Source of the DNA: Shewanella sp.
GTDB taxonomy: Bacteria > Pseudomonadota > Gammaproteobacteria > Enterobacterales > Shewanellaceae
Assembly: GCA_021462625.1 (NCBI GenBank)
Contig: JAJNAU010000008.1
Coordinates: 1-50,824, forward strand
Reading direction: 5' to 3'
DNA: 50,824 bases
A program made the translations under genes and the position numbers. The notes beneath the pieces were generated by a model, which saw nothing but the letters and a program-made list of their open reading frames with translations, had not been told where the DNA came from and did not search any database. Shown piece after piece: positions 9,810 to 18,758 of this stretch (within the stretch, counting starts at the first letter, position 1; each line of letters opens with the position of its first letter).

Positions 9810-12101
9810 ATGCAGGTTGAGTCGACGCTATTTACATATCCCAAATACTGGGCCGAGTGCTATGGCACTGCGCCCTTTTTGCCGATGTCCCGCAAAGAGA
9901 TGGACAAACTGGGATGGGACAGTTGTGACATCATTATTGTCACCGGCGATGCCTATGTGGATCACCCCAGCTTTGGTATGGCGGTGATTGGCCGCATGCT
10001 GGAGGCTCAGGGCTTCAGGGTTGGCATTATTTCCCAGCCCGACTGGTCCAGCAAAGAAGACTTCATGAAGCTGGGTAAGCCCAATCTGTTCTTTGGAGTT
10101 ACCGCCGGTAATATGGATTCGATGATCAACCGTTATACGGCGGATCGTAAACTGCGCCATGACGATGCTTATACTCCGGGTAATGAGGGGGGTAAGCGTC
10201 CAGATCGAGCTGTCACTGTTTATACCCAGCGTTGTAAGGAAGCCTTCAAAGAAGTCCCTGTTATCATTGGTGGTATTGAGGCCAGCCTGCGCCGTTTGGC
10301 CCACTATGATTATTGGTCTGATAAAGTCCGCCGCAGTGTCATTTTTGATGCCAAGGCCGACATCCTGATTTACGGTAATGCCGAACGGCCGCTGGTGGAA
10401 GTGGCTCAACGGCTGGCTGCCGGTGAATCTGCTGGGCAGCTGACGGATATTCGGGGCACCGCCGTTATCGTCAAACAACCTTTGCCCGAATGGCGGGGCA
10501 TGGATTCGCGTAAGCTGGATCAGCTGCATAAGATAGATCCTATCCCAAATCCATACGGTGCCGATGATGTCGGGTGTCAGAACCTGTCCGGCCCATCAGA
10601 TACCAAAATATTCGATAACGATGCGCCCAAGGCGATAACAGTACAGCCTCCCAAGCCAAAGCCATGGGAACAGTGCTATGTCATGCTGCCTGCCTTTGAA
10701 AAGGTATCTCAGGACAGATACCTGTATGCCCACGCCTCCCGCGTGATGCATCAGGAAACTAACCCAGGTTGTGCCCGTGCCCTTTATCAGTCTCATGGTG
10801 ACCGAGCGGTGTGGATTAACCCACCGGCCTGGCCATTGAATACCGATGAGATGGATGCGGTTTTCGATCTGCCTTATCAACGTATTCCGCACCCTGTGTA
10901 TGGCAAGGCGAAGATCCCTGCCTATGACATGATCAAAACCTCGATCAATATTATGCGCGGTTGCTTTGGTGGCTGCTCTTTCTGCTCTATCACCGAGCAT
11001 GAAGGCCGCATAATTCAGAGCCGCTCACAGGACTCTATTATCCGTGAGATCAAACAGATCCAGGATAAGGTGCCGGGCTTTACCGGGGTGATTTCCGATC
11101 TCGGCGGGCCGACTGCCAATATGTACCGACTGGGCTGCAGCAGTGAAAAGGCCGAAAAAACCTGTCGTCGTCTCTCCTGTGTGTACCCCTCTATCTGTGG
11201 CCATTTGAACACTGACCACAAGCATACGATCGATCTGTATCGTGCCGCCCGTGACGTGCCGGGTATCAAGAAGGTATTGATCGCTTCAGGTGTGCGTTAT
11301 GACCTGGCGATTGAGGACCCACGTTATGTGCGTGAGCTGGCCAAGCACCATGTAGGCGGTTATCTGAAGATCGCACCTGAGCATACCGAAGAGGGGCCGT
11401 TGTCCAAGATGCTCAAGCCGGGCATGGGTACCTATGACAAATTTAAAGAGCTGTTTGACCAATATTCCAAAGAGGCGGGCAAGAAGCAGTATCTGATCCC
11501 TTACTTTATCGCGGCCCACCCGGGCACAACCGATGAGGATATGGTGAATCTGGCGCTGTGGCTTAAGCGCCATCAGTTTAAACTGGATCAGGTGCAGAAC
11601 TTCTATCCGTCGCCCATGGCCAACGCCACTGCGATTTATCATACCGAGCTGAACTCGTTGAAGAATGTGAAGCATGGCAGTGAGCAGGTGCCTGTGCCCA
11701 AGAAGGGGCGTCAGCGCCGTTTGCACAAAGCCTTACTGCGTTACCATGACAGTGCAGGTTGGCCACTTATCCGCGAAGCTCTTGAGGCTATGGGCAAGAA
11801 GGACTTGATAGGCAATGGCCCGGATTGTCTGGTGTCGGCTGAAAGCCGTAATGAAGGCAAAGGTTGGGGGAAGAAACATCAGGGCAAGCCAAAGCCAGCA
11901 GGCAAAGGCCAGCAGGCGGCCACCCGCTTCAGCGATAACCAGCACGACTCGCGTAAGCCAAAATCTGGTTCAGCCAATGGCAAAGGTAAAGTCAATGCGG
12001 GTAAAGGTGGAGCTAATCCAAAAGGTAGCCAGAACGACCGAAACGGTAATCGTAAAGGCGGCTTTTCAAGGCCGGGAGCCAAGCCGATATTTGGCCAATG
12101 A
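9810..12101 (+). CDS. ygiQ: YgiQ-family radical SAM protein
   Basis: A 763-residue protein beginning [20 protein letters not shown]. It has an N-terminal B12-binding-like region ([20 protein letters not shown]), then a radical-SAM core with the cluster motif CFGGCSFC (CX3CX2C, near residue 385) in [20 protein letters not shown], and the family block [20 protein letters not shown]. The last about 90 residues are rich in Lys, Gly, Asn and Gln ([20 protein letters not shown] onward) and are probably disordered, possibly RNA-binding. The reaction of this conserved family (old name UPF0313) is, to my knowledge, not firmly assigned. It is convergent with potE and shares a bidirectional terminator with it. 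Confidence 0.92.
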   Translation: MQVESTLFTYPKYWAECYGTAPFLPMSRKEMDKLGWDSCDIIIVTGDAYVDHPSFGMAVIGRMLEAQGFRVGIISQPDWSSKEDFMKLGKPNLFFGVTAGNMDSMINRYTADRKLRHDDAYTPGNEGGKRPDRAVTVYTQRCKEAFKEVPVIIGGIEASLRRLAHYDYWSDKVRRSVIFDAKADILIYGNAERPLVEVAQRLAAGESAGQLTDIRGTAVIVKQPLPEWRGMDSRKLDQLHKIDPIPNPYGADDVGCQNLSGPSDTKIFDNDAPKAITVQPPKPKPWEQCYVMLPAFEKVSQDRYLYAHASRVMHQETNPGCARALYQSHGDRAVWINPPAWPLNTDEMDAVFDLPYQRIPHPVYGKAKIPAYDMIKTSINIMRGCFGGCSFCSITEHEGRIIQSRSQDSIIREIKQIQDKVPGFTGVISDLGGPTANMYRLGCSSEKAEKTCRRLSCVYPSICGHLNTDHKHTIDLYRAARDVPGIKKVLIASGVRYDLAIEDPRYVRELAKHHVGGYLKIAPEHTEEGPLSKMLKPGMGTYDKFKELFDQYSKEAGKKQYLIPYFIAAHPGTTDEDMVNLALWLKRHQFKLDQVQNFYPSPMANATAIYHTELNSLKNVKHGSEQVPVPKKGRQRRLHKALLRYHDSAGWPLIREALEAMGKKDLIGNGPDCLVSAESRNEGKGWGKKHQGKPKPAGKGQQAATRFSDNQHDSRKPKSGSANGKGKVNAGKGGANPKGSQNDRNGNRKGGFSRPGAKPIFGQ

Positions 12102-12126
12102 CCCACTGGCAACAAGTAGCCCATAA

Positions 12127-12169
12127 ATACCCATAAAAAACGCCGCTTAGCGGCGTTTTTTATGGGTAT
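12127..12169. terminator. Bidirectional terminator between ygiQ and potE
   Basis: ATACCCATAAAAAACGCCGC, loop TTA, then its exact complement. A GC core is flanked by A6 and T6, so it can terminate transcription arriving from either side. Confidence 0.9.
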
Positions 12170-12184
12170 TAAAGTCCGTCAGGC

Positions 12185-13513
12185 CTACTGCTGAGTGCTC
12201 AATTCAGGCTTCTTGCTGTTTCTGCGGCTGGCAATCAGGCCGAACAGGATCCATCCAAAGAATGTGGCGATAGAGCCATACTCCACGGCAACCTGACCTG
12301 AACTATACAAAGCGTAAAAGCTGTAGAGTGCACCAAGCATGGCGATAATGTTGGCATTTCTCGCTTTTCTACTGGGAACATTCTCTGTTTTCTGAATCAC
12401 CGCAAGTGCGCCCATGGACAGAATATAGGGGATCAAATTGGTGACCACAGCCAACATCACCAGCGCTTCAAACTGCTTACTCAGGCTTGGGCTTATGGTC
12501 ATCAATGCGAGCAAGGTTTGAATGATGGTAAGAATGATCATGCCAATAACAGGCGCCCCGGCTTTAGTGACTTTAGAAAACACCTGTGGAAAGTAGCCTT
12601 CATCGGCAGAGGACTTGAACACCTGCGCGATGGTGAATTGCCAACCCAACAGAGAGCCGGTGCAGGCGATCACGGCCAATGCCATCACTATTTTACCTGC
12701 CATTGGGTTAAACATCTGGGCAAATGCCAAACCAAATGGCGCGTTGGAGCTGGCCAAATCTGCATTGGGAACAATACCGGCAATCACGTTGGTGGAGATG
12801 ATGTAAATCACCGCAGCACCAAGGGTGCCACCCATCACGGCGATCGGCACGTTTTTCTCAGGGTTTTCCACTGTATCTGAGTTGGCACAGGCAGACTCCA
12901 GCCCCAGGAAAGCCCACAAGGTCATGGCAATTGAGCCTCCCAAGGCTGAGAAGAAGGGCATATTATGTGGATTCCAGGCTGCAGAGTACCGCTGAGGGTC
13001 AAACCAGAACCAGCCGATAATGGATAGACCGACCACAGGGAGGATGATCCCCCATACGGTTACTGATGACACCCGACCTGTGATGTGCGCGCCACCGAAG
13101 TTGGCCACAGTGGTGAGCCAAAGTACGCCAATTGTGGCAAGACAGGTCATCAATGGGCTCAGATGCACATCAAACAGTACAGCTGCATAGCCCACGGCTG
13201 AGATAGCAATGGCGACGTTGGCAATGACCAGGGAAACCGAATAGGTATAGTTGGCCATAAAGCTACCTGAGCGACCGAAGGCATACTCGGCATAGCCTCC
13301 CATGCCACCTGACTTTTTACTGAACATTCCACATTTGGCAAAGGCGTAAGCCAGACAGGTGGAACCTACGGCTGTGACCAGCCAGGACAGTATGGATATT
13401 GTCCCAACCCGGGCCAACTGTGTTGGCAGCATGATAATGCCTGAGCCCATCATATTGACTATGGTTAAAATGGTAAGCTGGACTACGCCAATCTTATTTT
13501 TTGTTTTACTCAT
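12185..13513 (-). CDS. potE: Putrescine-ornithine antiporter PotE
   Basis: A 442-residue APC-family transporter with 12 predicted membrane segments. The ATG at 13513 is chosen because AGGTG lies 6-7 bases upstream; the open frame reaches a GTG three codons earlier. The N-terminus KIGVVQLTILTIVNMMGSGI carries the APC glycine loop (GSGI), and KKSGGMGGYAEYAFGRSG and ANYTYSVSLVIANVAIAIS match E. coli PotE closely. PotE exchanges extracellular ornithine for the putrescine made by SpeF, consuming protons and relieving acid stress. It lies 64 bases downstream of speF on the same strand, in the standard speF-potE order. Confidence 0.96.
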   Translation of the reverse strand: MSKTKNKIGVVQLTILTIVNMMGSGIIMLPTQLARVGTISILSWLVTAVGSTCLAYAFAKCGMFSKKSGGMGGYAEYAFGRSGSFMANYTYSVSLVIANVAIAISAVGYAAVLFDVHLSPLMTCLATIGVLWLTTVANFGGAHITGRVSSVTVWGIILPVVGLSIIGWFWFDPQRYSAAWNPHNMPFFSALGGSIAMTLWAFLGLESACANSDTVENPEKNVPIAVMGGTLGAAVIYIISTNVIAGIVPNADLASSNAPFGLAFAQMFNPMAGKIVMALAVIACTGSLLGWQFTIAQVFKSSADEGYFPQVFSKVTKAGAPVIGMIILTIIQTLLALMTISPSLSKQFEALVMLAVVTNLIPYILSMGALAVIQKTENVPSRKARNANIIAMLGALYSFYALYSSGQVAVEYGSIATFFGWILFGLIASRRNSKKPELSTQQ

Positions 13514-13577
13514 ATCGTTCACCTGGAATGGGGTTGAATGTGAGGGGCAGCAATCCTACCCCTTAAGTCGGTACTGA

Positions 13578-15740
13578 TTATTTCTTCAGAACATAGCCCA
13601 TGGCCTCGATGCGACCATTGTCATTTTCCTGCAGATAAACTCCCTGGAGTTCAGGTGCAAATCCGGGTAGCAGATTGATGCCCTCCTCCAGTGCCAGGAA
13701 GTACTGCTGCACCGCGCCGCCCCATACTTCACCGGGAACCACACACAGCACTCCGGGTGGATAAGGCAGGGCACCTTCGGCAGCGATATGACCATCAATT
13801 TGCGACAAGGGGACCAACTCGACATTGCCGCGGATGAACTCCTGATGGGCATCCTGAGGTTCCATAACTTTGGTTGGGAAGCAGGCCTTGCGGAACATCT
13901 CTTTCTGGAAGTGTTTCACGTTGTGGCTGACGTACAAATCGTGCATTTCCTGACACAACTGGCGAATGCTGTAATCTTTGTAGCGCTCTTTATGGGCGGC
14001 ATAGACAGAGGGCAGCACTTCGCTGAGCGGTGCATCCTCATCAATCAAACGTTCAAAGCGGGCGATCTGACTGACCAGGTGTGTCATCTTGGCCTTGTCC
14101 TCGGCGGGCGTCATCAGGAACAGAATCGAGTTCAGATCGCACTTTTCGGGAATGATGTTATTTTCACGCAGGAAGTTGGCGAGGATAGTGGCTGGAATGC
14201 CAAAGGACTGGTAGCAGCCGGTTTCCGAATTGATCCCGGGAGTGGTCAGCATAAACTTACATGGATCCACAAAGTATTGGCCTTTGCCGTAACCCTCGAA
14301 TGCATGCCATTTCTGGCCGGGTTCAAATTCGAAGAAGCGCAGATCGTCGGCGATCAGATCGGTTTCATAATCCTGCCAGGGTTTACCTTCAATGGTGGTT
14401 GGAATGAAGGGCTTGATATACTTGCAGTTCTTCAGCAGCAGTTTGCGGGCGTCGATGCCAGCCTTAACCGCTTCTCGCCACAGATAGCGACCACTGGCTC
14501 CCTCATGCATCTTGGCGTTGACATCCAGTGCCGCAAACAAGGGGTAGAAGGGGCTGGTGGAGGCATGCATCATAAAGGCATTGTTGAATCGTTTATGATT
14601 GCAGTACCTTTCCAGTCCTTTGATATGGCTGTCTTTTTTGTGGATCTGTGAGGTTTGGGAAAAACCGGCCTGTTGCTTGTGAACCGACTGGGTAACTATG
14701 ATGCCGGGATCTTCCGCAGTCAGCTCGAGCAACATGGGTGAGCAGTCACGCATCATGGGGATAAACTGTTCGTAGCCTACCCAAGCGGAATCAAACAGTA
14801 TGTAGTCGCACAGCTGACCAATCTTATCTACCACCTGGCGAGCGTTATAAATGGTGCCGTCGTAGGTTCCCAGCTGGATGATGGCCAGACGGAATGGTCT
14901 CTGTTGTTCAGCTCGCTCAGGGGCGACTTCTCGTATCTGTTCGCGCAGGTATTCCTCATTGAAGCAATGGGAATCTATCCCACCGATAAACCCAAAGGGA
15001 TTGCGGGCCGTTTCCAGATAGACAGGAATAGCACCGGCTTGCAGCAGCGCACCATGGTGATTGGATTTATGATTGTTGCGATCAAACAAAACCAGATCGC
15101 CCTTGGCCAGCAGCGCATTGGTGACGACTTTGTTGGAAGAGGAGGTACCATTGAGTACAAAGTAGGTCTTATCGGCGTTGAAGACCTTGGCGGCAAATTG
15201 CTGGGCATCGCAGGGAGCGCCTTCATGGATCAGCAAGTCACCGAGCTTTACGTCTGCATTACACATATCTGAGCGAAAAACCGTTTCGCCAAAAAACTCG
15301 AAGAATTGATGACCCACAGGGTGTTTGCGGTAGAACTGTCCCCCCTGATGTCCCGGGCAATCAAATGCAGTATTTCCCATTGCGACATATTTTTTCAGGG
15401 TGCCAAAGAAAGCAGGCAGTAGTTGCTCTTGATATCGAGTTAAGGCCGTTTCAATTTTGTTGCCATGGAAGTCTGCTTTTCTCTTTGTTAATTCAAATAC
15501 CCCGTTGATTTTATAGCATATTTCGTCAGGAAATTTTTCTTCATCCTCTATAAATATAAAAATAGGGAGTTTTAATCCTCTTGACTCTATTTTTTCAATG
15601 ATTCCATGTTTAACATCTTCTATCCTTATAATTACTGCACCAATATCGCAGAAGTCAGTGGCGTAAATATCATTAACTTTTCTTTCAGTCTTAAAATAAT
15701 TTAACGTAGATAAGTTAGCCGCAATTTTAAGTGATTTCAT
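13578..15740 (-). CDS. speF: Inducible ornithine decarboxylase SpeF
   Basis: A PLP-dependent fold-type I decarboxylase of 720 residues (E. coli SpeF has 732), converting ornithine to putrescine and CO2. The ATG at 15740 is chosen because AAGGA lies 5 bases upstream; the frame continues 21 codons upstream only through a tandem repeat. An N-terminal wing domain (about 1-105) is followed by the core. The core has the PLP-lysine motif SVHKQQAGFSQTSQIHKKDS near residue 350, the substrate-entry motif NTAFDCPGHQGGQFYRKHPV near 125, and the C-terminal block PPGVLCVVPGEVW. It is the first gene of speF-potE. In E. coli the leader senses ornithine through the speFL peptide; I could not find a matching leader peptide here. 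Confidence 0.96.
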   Translation of the reverse strand: MKSLKIAANLSTLNYFKTERKVNDIYATDFCDIGAVIIRIEDVKHGIIEKIESRGLKLPIFIFIEDEEKFPDEICYKINGVFELTKRKADFHGNKIETALTRYQEQLLPAFFGTLKKYVAMGNTAFDCPGHQGGQFYRKHPVGHQFFEFFGETVFRSDMCNADVKLGDLLIHEGAPCDAQQFAAKVFNADKTYFVLNGTSSSNKVVTNALLAKGDLVLFDRNNHKSNHHGALLQAGAIPVYLETARNPFGFIGGIDSHCFNEEYLREQIREVAPERAEQQRPFRLAIIQLGTYDGTIYNARQVVDKIGQLCDYILFDSAWVGYEQFIPMMRDCSPMLLELTAEDPGIIVTQSVHKQQAGFSQTSQIHKKDSHIKGLERYCNHKRFNNAFMMHASTSPFYPLFAALDVNAKMHEGASGRYLWREAVKAGIDARKLLLKNCKYIKPFIPTTIEGKPWQDYETDLIADDLRFFEFEPGQKWHAFEGYGKGQYFVDPCKFMLTTPGINSETGCYQSFGIPATILANFLRENNIIPEKCDLNSILFLMTPAEDKAKMTHLVSQIARFERLIDEDAPLSEVLPSVYAAHKERYKDYSIRQLCQEMHDLYVSHNVKHFQKEMFRKACFPTKVMEPQDAHQEFIRGNVELVPLSQIDGHIAAEGALPYPPGVLCVVPGEVWGGAVQQYFLALEEGINLLPGFAPELQGVYLQENDNGRIEAMGYVLKK

Positions 15741-15747
15741 ATCATCC

Positions 15748-15795
15748 TTCTTCGGGTAAAACATTCTTCGGGTAAAACATTCTTCGGGTAAAACA
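15748..15795. repeat. 16-bp tandem repeat, three perfect copies, in the speF leader
   Basis: TTCTTCGGGTAAAACA occurs three times without a mismatch, starting 8 bases upstream of the speF start codon and just beyond its ribosome site. In the speF transcript it reads UGUUUUACCCGAAGAA three times. The unit is not a multiple of three. Just beyond, on the far side (15803-15825), AAACCAGA and TCTGGTTT form an 8-bp hairpin. Confidence 0.9.
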
Positions 15796-15857
15796 GAGTC
15801 CAAACCAGAATATGCATCTGGTTTGATGGGATACGCCTATGGCTGGGCCAAGCTGAT

Positions 15858-15984
15858 TGAAAGCCCTATCTGCTTTGTTACAGCTATCACTAACGACTCA
15901 GGCTATTAACCTTGAGCTGCGTCGCTAATCTAGGGGCTGTCATCACTGGCAAAGCACGTACGGGACTTATTCGCGCCTTCCTTA
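15858..15984 (-). mobile_element. MITE-like element, family B, half copy
   Basis: This 127-base block matches, in inverted orientation, about the first 130 bases of the full family B copies at 21784 and 39598. It includes the segment that reads AGGGCTGT...AGCCCTATCTGCTTTGTT in those copies and the outer end GGGACTTATTCGCGCCTTCC followed by TTA. The other half and its inverted end are missing. It lies between the speF leader and a dead protease gene and may mark the deletion that removed the protease N-terminus. Confidence 0.8.
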
Positions 15985-16011
15985 GGCATTTAAATGCTTA
16001 AGGTTCAGGCT

Positions 16012-16696
16012 ATGAATACGGTCTATACTCCTAGCGGCTTCAAGATTCAGAATAAGACACTGGCCGAGTTACTGCCAACTGATGTCAGACGTTCTGTGAA
16101 AATCTGTTTGGTCAGGATTGTTTTGATAACTCATTGCATACCCACACTATTATTCAGCACGCGAACTATGACCAGAATGCCCAGTGCGGCTGTGGCTGCA
16201 GTGGTAATCCCTGGGATGCCTCTAGGAACATCAACCCAACGGGCTGGGGCGACAATCACGAGTTAGGACACAACAGGTTGAATGCACAGTATGCGACTGA
16301 CGCAACTAAAGACAATTGGCCGGGCTATGGCAGCCGCGCCGGTGAGAATTCCAACGACATCTTCCCCTATGATGGTCATGCTGTTTATGATGGCCACAAA
16401 GTGAAGGATATTCCCGGCAACGACTTTATGCTGGTGTCCCTGAGCAAACTAACAGGCATGGACTGGCGCAGCCATTTCGACATGCAGGGGCTGAGATACT
16501 CCAGTTTGGCGACAGATCAGGTTCAGGCCAACTGTACCCAAGGAAGTTTATCTATGGGGATGTATATACCGGAAAAAAATCTCCCCCAGCCAATATGAGT
16601 AATGGGCTGACCTTCCTGCCACTCTCCATTACAGATGGCTCAACACAATGGCGTGATGGCAGCGGTCCGGTTGGCTCCCCTGCACCTCAGGCCTGA
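16012..16696 (+). pseudogene. Remnant of an ImpA/M60-like zinc metalloprotease
   Basis: Open fragments join across two frameshifts. TPSGFKIQNKTLAELL runs from 16012 to about 16090. Then comes a frame (to 16598) with CFDNSLHTHTIIQHANYDQN, CGCGCSGNPWDASRNINP and the zinc motif GWGDNHELGHNRLN (HExxH form HELGH), followed by GENSNDIFPYDGHAVYDG. After a slip in a run of A (16573-16580) the end reads NMSNGLTFLPLSITDGSTQW to a stop at 16696. This layout resembles the C-terminal catalytic part of secreted ImpA-type (M60-like) mucin- or glycoprotein-targeting proteases, which are several hundred residues longer. The N-terminal bulk is absent and a half MITE abuts the break. The family name is from memory of the motif context, so moderately sure. 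Confidence 0.6.
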
Positions 16697-16826
16697 TTGA
16701 GTTCTGGCTTTTGATATGAATTGCCTGCTCATCACGGGTGTTTTTTAACTATTTTTTACTTGCCGGAGTCTTTTGATAGGCTCAATATCATGAAGTCCGA
16801 TGGAATATTTTGGGGAGGTAAACACC

Positions 16827-17051
16827 ATGTCCAGAGACATAGACAATCTGATTTACAACGGCGAAAAAGATGGCGTACACAATTGGGAAAGCATTTCGGG
16901 CATGCATTTCTACTGGCATCCGGACTGGTTGCATATCGCTGAGGATATGACTGGTCACAAGGCCGCCATCAGCATTAACAAAGATAATGCTACTCATCAC
17001 GATGCGGCCAAGGTGCTGTCACAACACCTGAGCAATCAGGCAAAAAAATAG
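16827..17051 (+). CDS. Small conserved-looking protein of unknown function
   Basis: A 74-residue soluble protein starting MSRDIDNLIYNGEKDGVHNW. ATG 16827 is chosen because GGGGAGGT lies 7 bases upstream, better than the ATG nine codons earlier. It is rich in His, Asp and Asn, with no signal peptide or membrane segment and no cysteine. I do not recognise a family. It ends against a terminator shared with grcA (17050-17074). The strong ribosome site and codon use like its neighbours suggest a real gene. Confidence 0.6.
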   Translation: MSRDIDNLIYNGEKDGVHNWESISGMHFYWHPDWLHIAEDMTGHKAAISINKDNATHHDAAKVLSQHLSNQAKK

Positions 17052-17074
17052 GCTGCCCAGGGCAGCCTTTTAAT
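17049..17074. terminator. Terminator between the small unknown gene and grcA
   Basis: AGGCTGCC and GGCAGCCT form a stem with a two-base loop, followed by TTTTAA on the plus strand and preceded by AAAAAAA, so it can serve both converging genes. Confidence 0.85.
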
Positions 17075-17102
17075 TACCTTACAAACTTAAACCCAGGAAC
17101 TG

Positions 17103-17480
17103 TTACAGGCTCTTGGTGAAAGTACGGGTAATTACGTCACGTTGTTGATCCGCAGTTAGCGAATTGAAACGTACAGCGTAACCGGAAACGCGGATAGTCA
17201 GCTGAGGATATTTCTCGGGATGAGCAATCGCGTCTTCCAGAGTTTCTCTTTGCAGCACGTTTACGTTCAGGTGTTGACCACCTTCACGGGCAACAGGCGC
17301 TTCAACATTTACCGGACGGGATTCAAACTCTTTCAGATCAGCCAATGGTTGAACACTGTCTACCAGCTCCTGGTTTTTGGCAGCAACGCAGCGCACTGTG
17401 CTTTCTTGCTGGTCGTGTAACCAGATGGAGTTGATCAGTTCTTCGGAGGGTGATTGAGTAATTTGGAATGCAGAAATCAT
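17103..17480 (-). CDS. grcA: Autonomous glycyl radical cofactor GrcA
   Basis: A 125-residue spare part for oxygen-damaged pyruvate formate-lyase. The C-terminal half mirrors the PflB end: [20 protein letters not shown], then the glycyl-radical site [13 protein letters not shown] about 20 residues from the end. ATG 17480 is chosen (MISAFQITQ) from the family N-terminus and length (127 in E. coli); the longer open frame upstream is non-coding leader. Upstream, at 17555-17576, TTTGTG and CACAAA form an imperfect dyad that resembles CRP/FNR sites without matching either spacing well. The gene is usually induced under oxygen limitation or acid. Confidence 0.96.
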   Translation of the reverse strand: MISAFQITQSPSEELINSIWLHDQQESTVRCVAAKNQELVDSVQPLADLKEFESRPVNVEAPVAREGGQHLNVNVLQRETLEDAIAHPEKYPQLTIRVSGYAVRFNSLTADQQRDVITRTFTKSL

Positions 17481-17744
17481 AATGAGTTCACCTAAATTAA
17501 CTACAGAATACTGAGCTGGATTGTAGATGCTTTTAAGTAAACTCAACAGCTTTTTTTGTGTTAATTTTATCACAAATACACTATATCTTGTGTTTTCAGT
17601 GCAATTGTTAATTTCACTTTCCAGTCTTAGACTATCCTGCGGACGCCAGTGATTACTTACTTGTATCACTGTAAGGCAACGAAGAAAGGTGAGACTTCAC
17701 TTTCGAGTCAGCCCCGCAGGCATGTGTTGGCATGAAAAATAAGG

Positions 17745-18548
17745 TTACTTACGCTGTTCAATTGCCTTGATGGCAATCCGGTCCAGCATGCTTGGCCAGA
17801 GTATTTTCAACCACTTGCCAAGTTTGCCCCGGGTGGAGGTCAGTAAATCACGCTGCCGCGATAAAATCGCAGGCACCATCAGTTGCGCACACTGCTGCGC
17901 CGTCATCAGCTTATCCTGCTGCATGGGTGAATTGCCCAGAGGGTTGCCCTGGGCATCCAGCGCCCGCTTATGGATCTCTGACAATACAAAATCCGGGTAA
18001 ATCTGGGTGACAGACACCTGGTCGGCGGCCAACTCAATTCTCAGCGAATCGAAAAAACCTGTCACTGCATGCTTGGAAGCACAATAGCCGCTGCGCTCAG
18101 GCACACCGGTTAACCCTGCCAGTGATGATACTACGACTAGCTGTCCCTTTGATGCTTTCAGAGCCGGCAGGGCCAGTATGGTTAGCTGAACTGGCGCCAG
18201 ATAGTTCACCCGGATCAACCTCTCCATGACGTCCATATCTGCCAGCTGATCGAACCTGGACCACATGCTGATGCCGGCGTTATAAATAACAATATCCAGT
18301 CGCCCCAACTCCACTTCGCACAGGGTCACCAGATCGGTACAGCTCTGCTTGTCGGTAATATCCATGGCAAAGCTGCTCGCCATGCCTCCCAGCGCAGTAA
18401 TCTCCTCCACCAGCGACTGCAGACGCGCCTGATTACGGGCGCAAAGTACAAGATGACAACCCAGTGGTGCCATCTCCCTGGCAAGCGCCCGGCCAATACC
18501 TTCAGAGGCGCCGGTAATCACAACAACTTTGTTTTTTAAGTTAGCCAC
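17745..18548 (-). CDS. Short-chain dehydrogenase/reductase
   Basis: A 267-residue classical SDR with a Rossmann N-terminus (VVVITGASEGIGRALAREM, the TGxxxGIG motif), NAG in IVIYNAGISMW near residue 92, catalytic Ser in VVVSSLAGLTG near 140, and YCASKHAVTGF (YxxxK) near 153-157. The C-terminal tail (KWLKILWPSMLDRIAIKAI) is amphipathic and may hold the enzyme at the membrane, as in DHRS7-like SDRs. The substrate cannot be told from sequence. It stands alone, separated from the DMT permease by a terminator at 18702-18728. Confidence 0.9.
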   Translation of the reverse strand: MANLKNKVVVITGASEGIGRALAREMAPLGCHLVLCARNQARLQSLVEEITALGGMASSFAMDITDKQSCTDLVTLCEVELGRLDIVIYNAGISMWSRFDQLADMDVMERLIRVNYLAPVQLTILALPALKASKGQLVVVSSLAGLTGVPERSGYCASKHAVTGFFDSLRIELAADQVSVTQIYPDFVLSEIHKRALDAQGNPLGNSPMQQDKLMTAQQCAQLMVPAILSRQRDLLTSTRGKLGKWLKILWPSMLDRIAIKAIEQRK

Positions 18549-18701
18549 TTAGTTTCTCCAACAAGCCGCACATCAAACTCTCATACCCAGAGTATGAACG
18601 CAATCAAATGTGACAGATTTGTGATAGCTTGGCAGTGGCGGGGGATTTCCCCCAGGGCTGATCGGCTTTTACGTGACGTTTTTGTGCCCGTATCAACCAC
18701 A

Positions 18702-18728
18702 AAAAACGCCCGCGATTGCGGGCGTTTG
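18702..18728. terminator. Terminator downstream of the DMT permease gene
   Basis: AAACGCCCGC, loop GATT, GCGGGCGTTT. On the minus strand the stem is followed by a T-run (the A6 at 18701-18706). It closes the operon at 18759-21279. Confidence 0.85.
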
Positions 18729-18758
18729 ACGTTGAAATCAATACTGAATTACAAGCGA

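Noticed and set aside
15741..15900. Ornithine-sensing leader peptide like speFL
   Set aside because: No short frame with His/Arg/Asn-rich ends resembling the E. coli leader was found; the leader is occupied by the 16-base repeat and a half MITE.
17555..17576. TTTGTG/CACAAA dyad upstream of grcA as an FNR or CRP site
   Set aside because: Half-site spacing does not fit TTGAT-N4-ATCAA or TGTGA-N6-TCACA; kept only as a remark.
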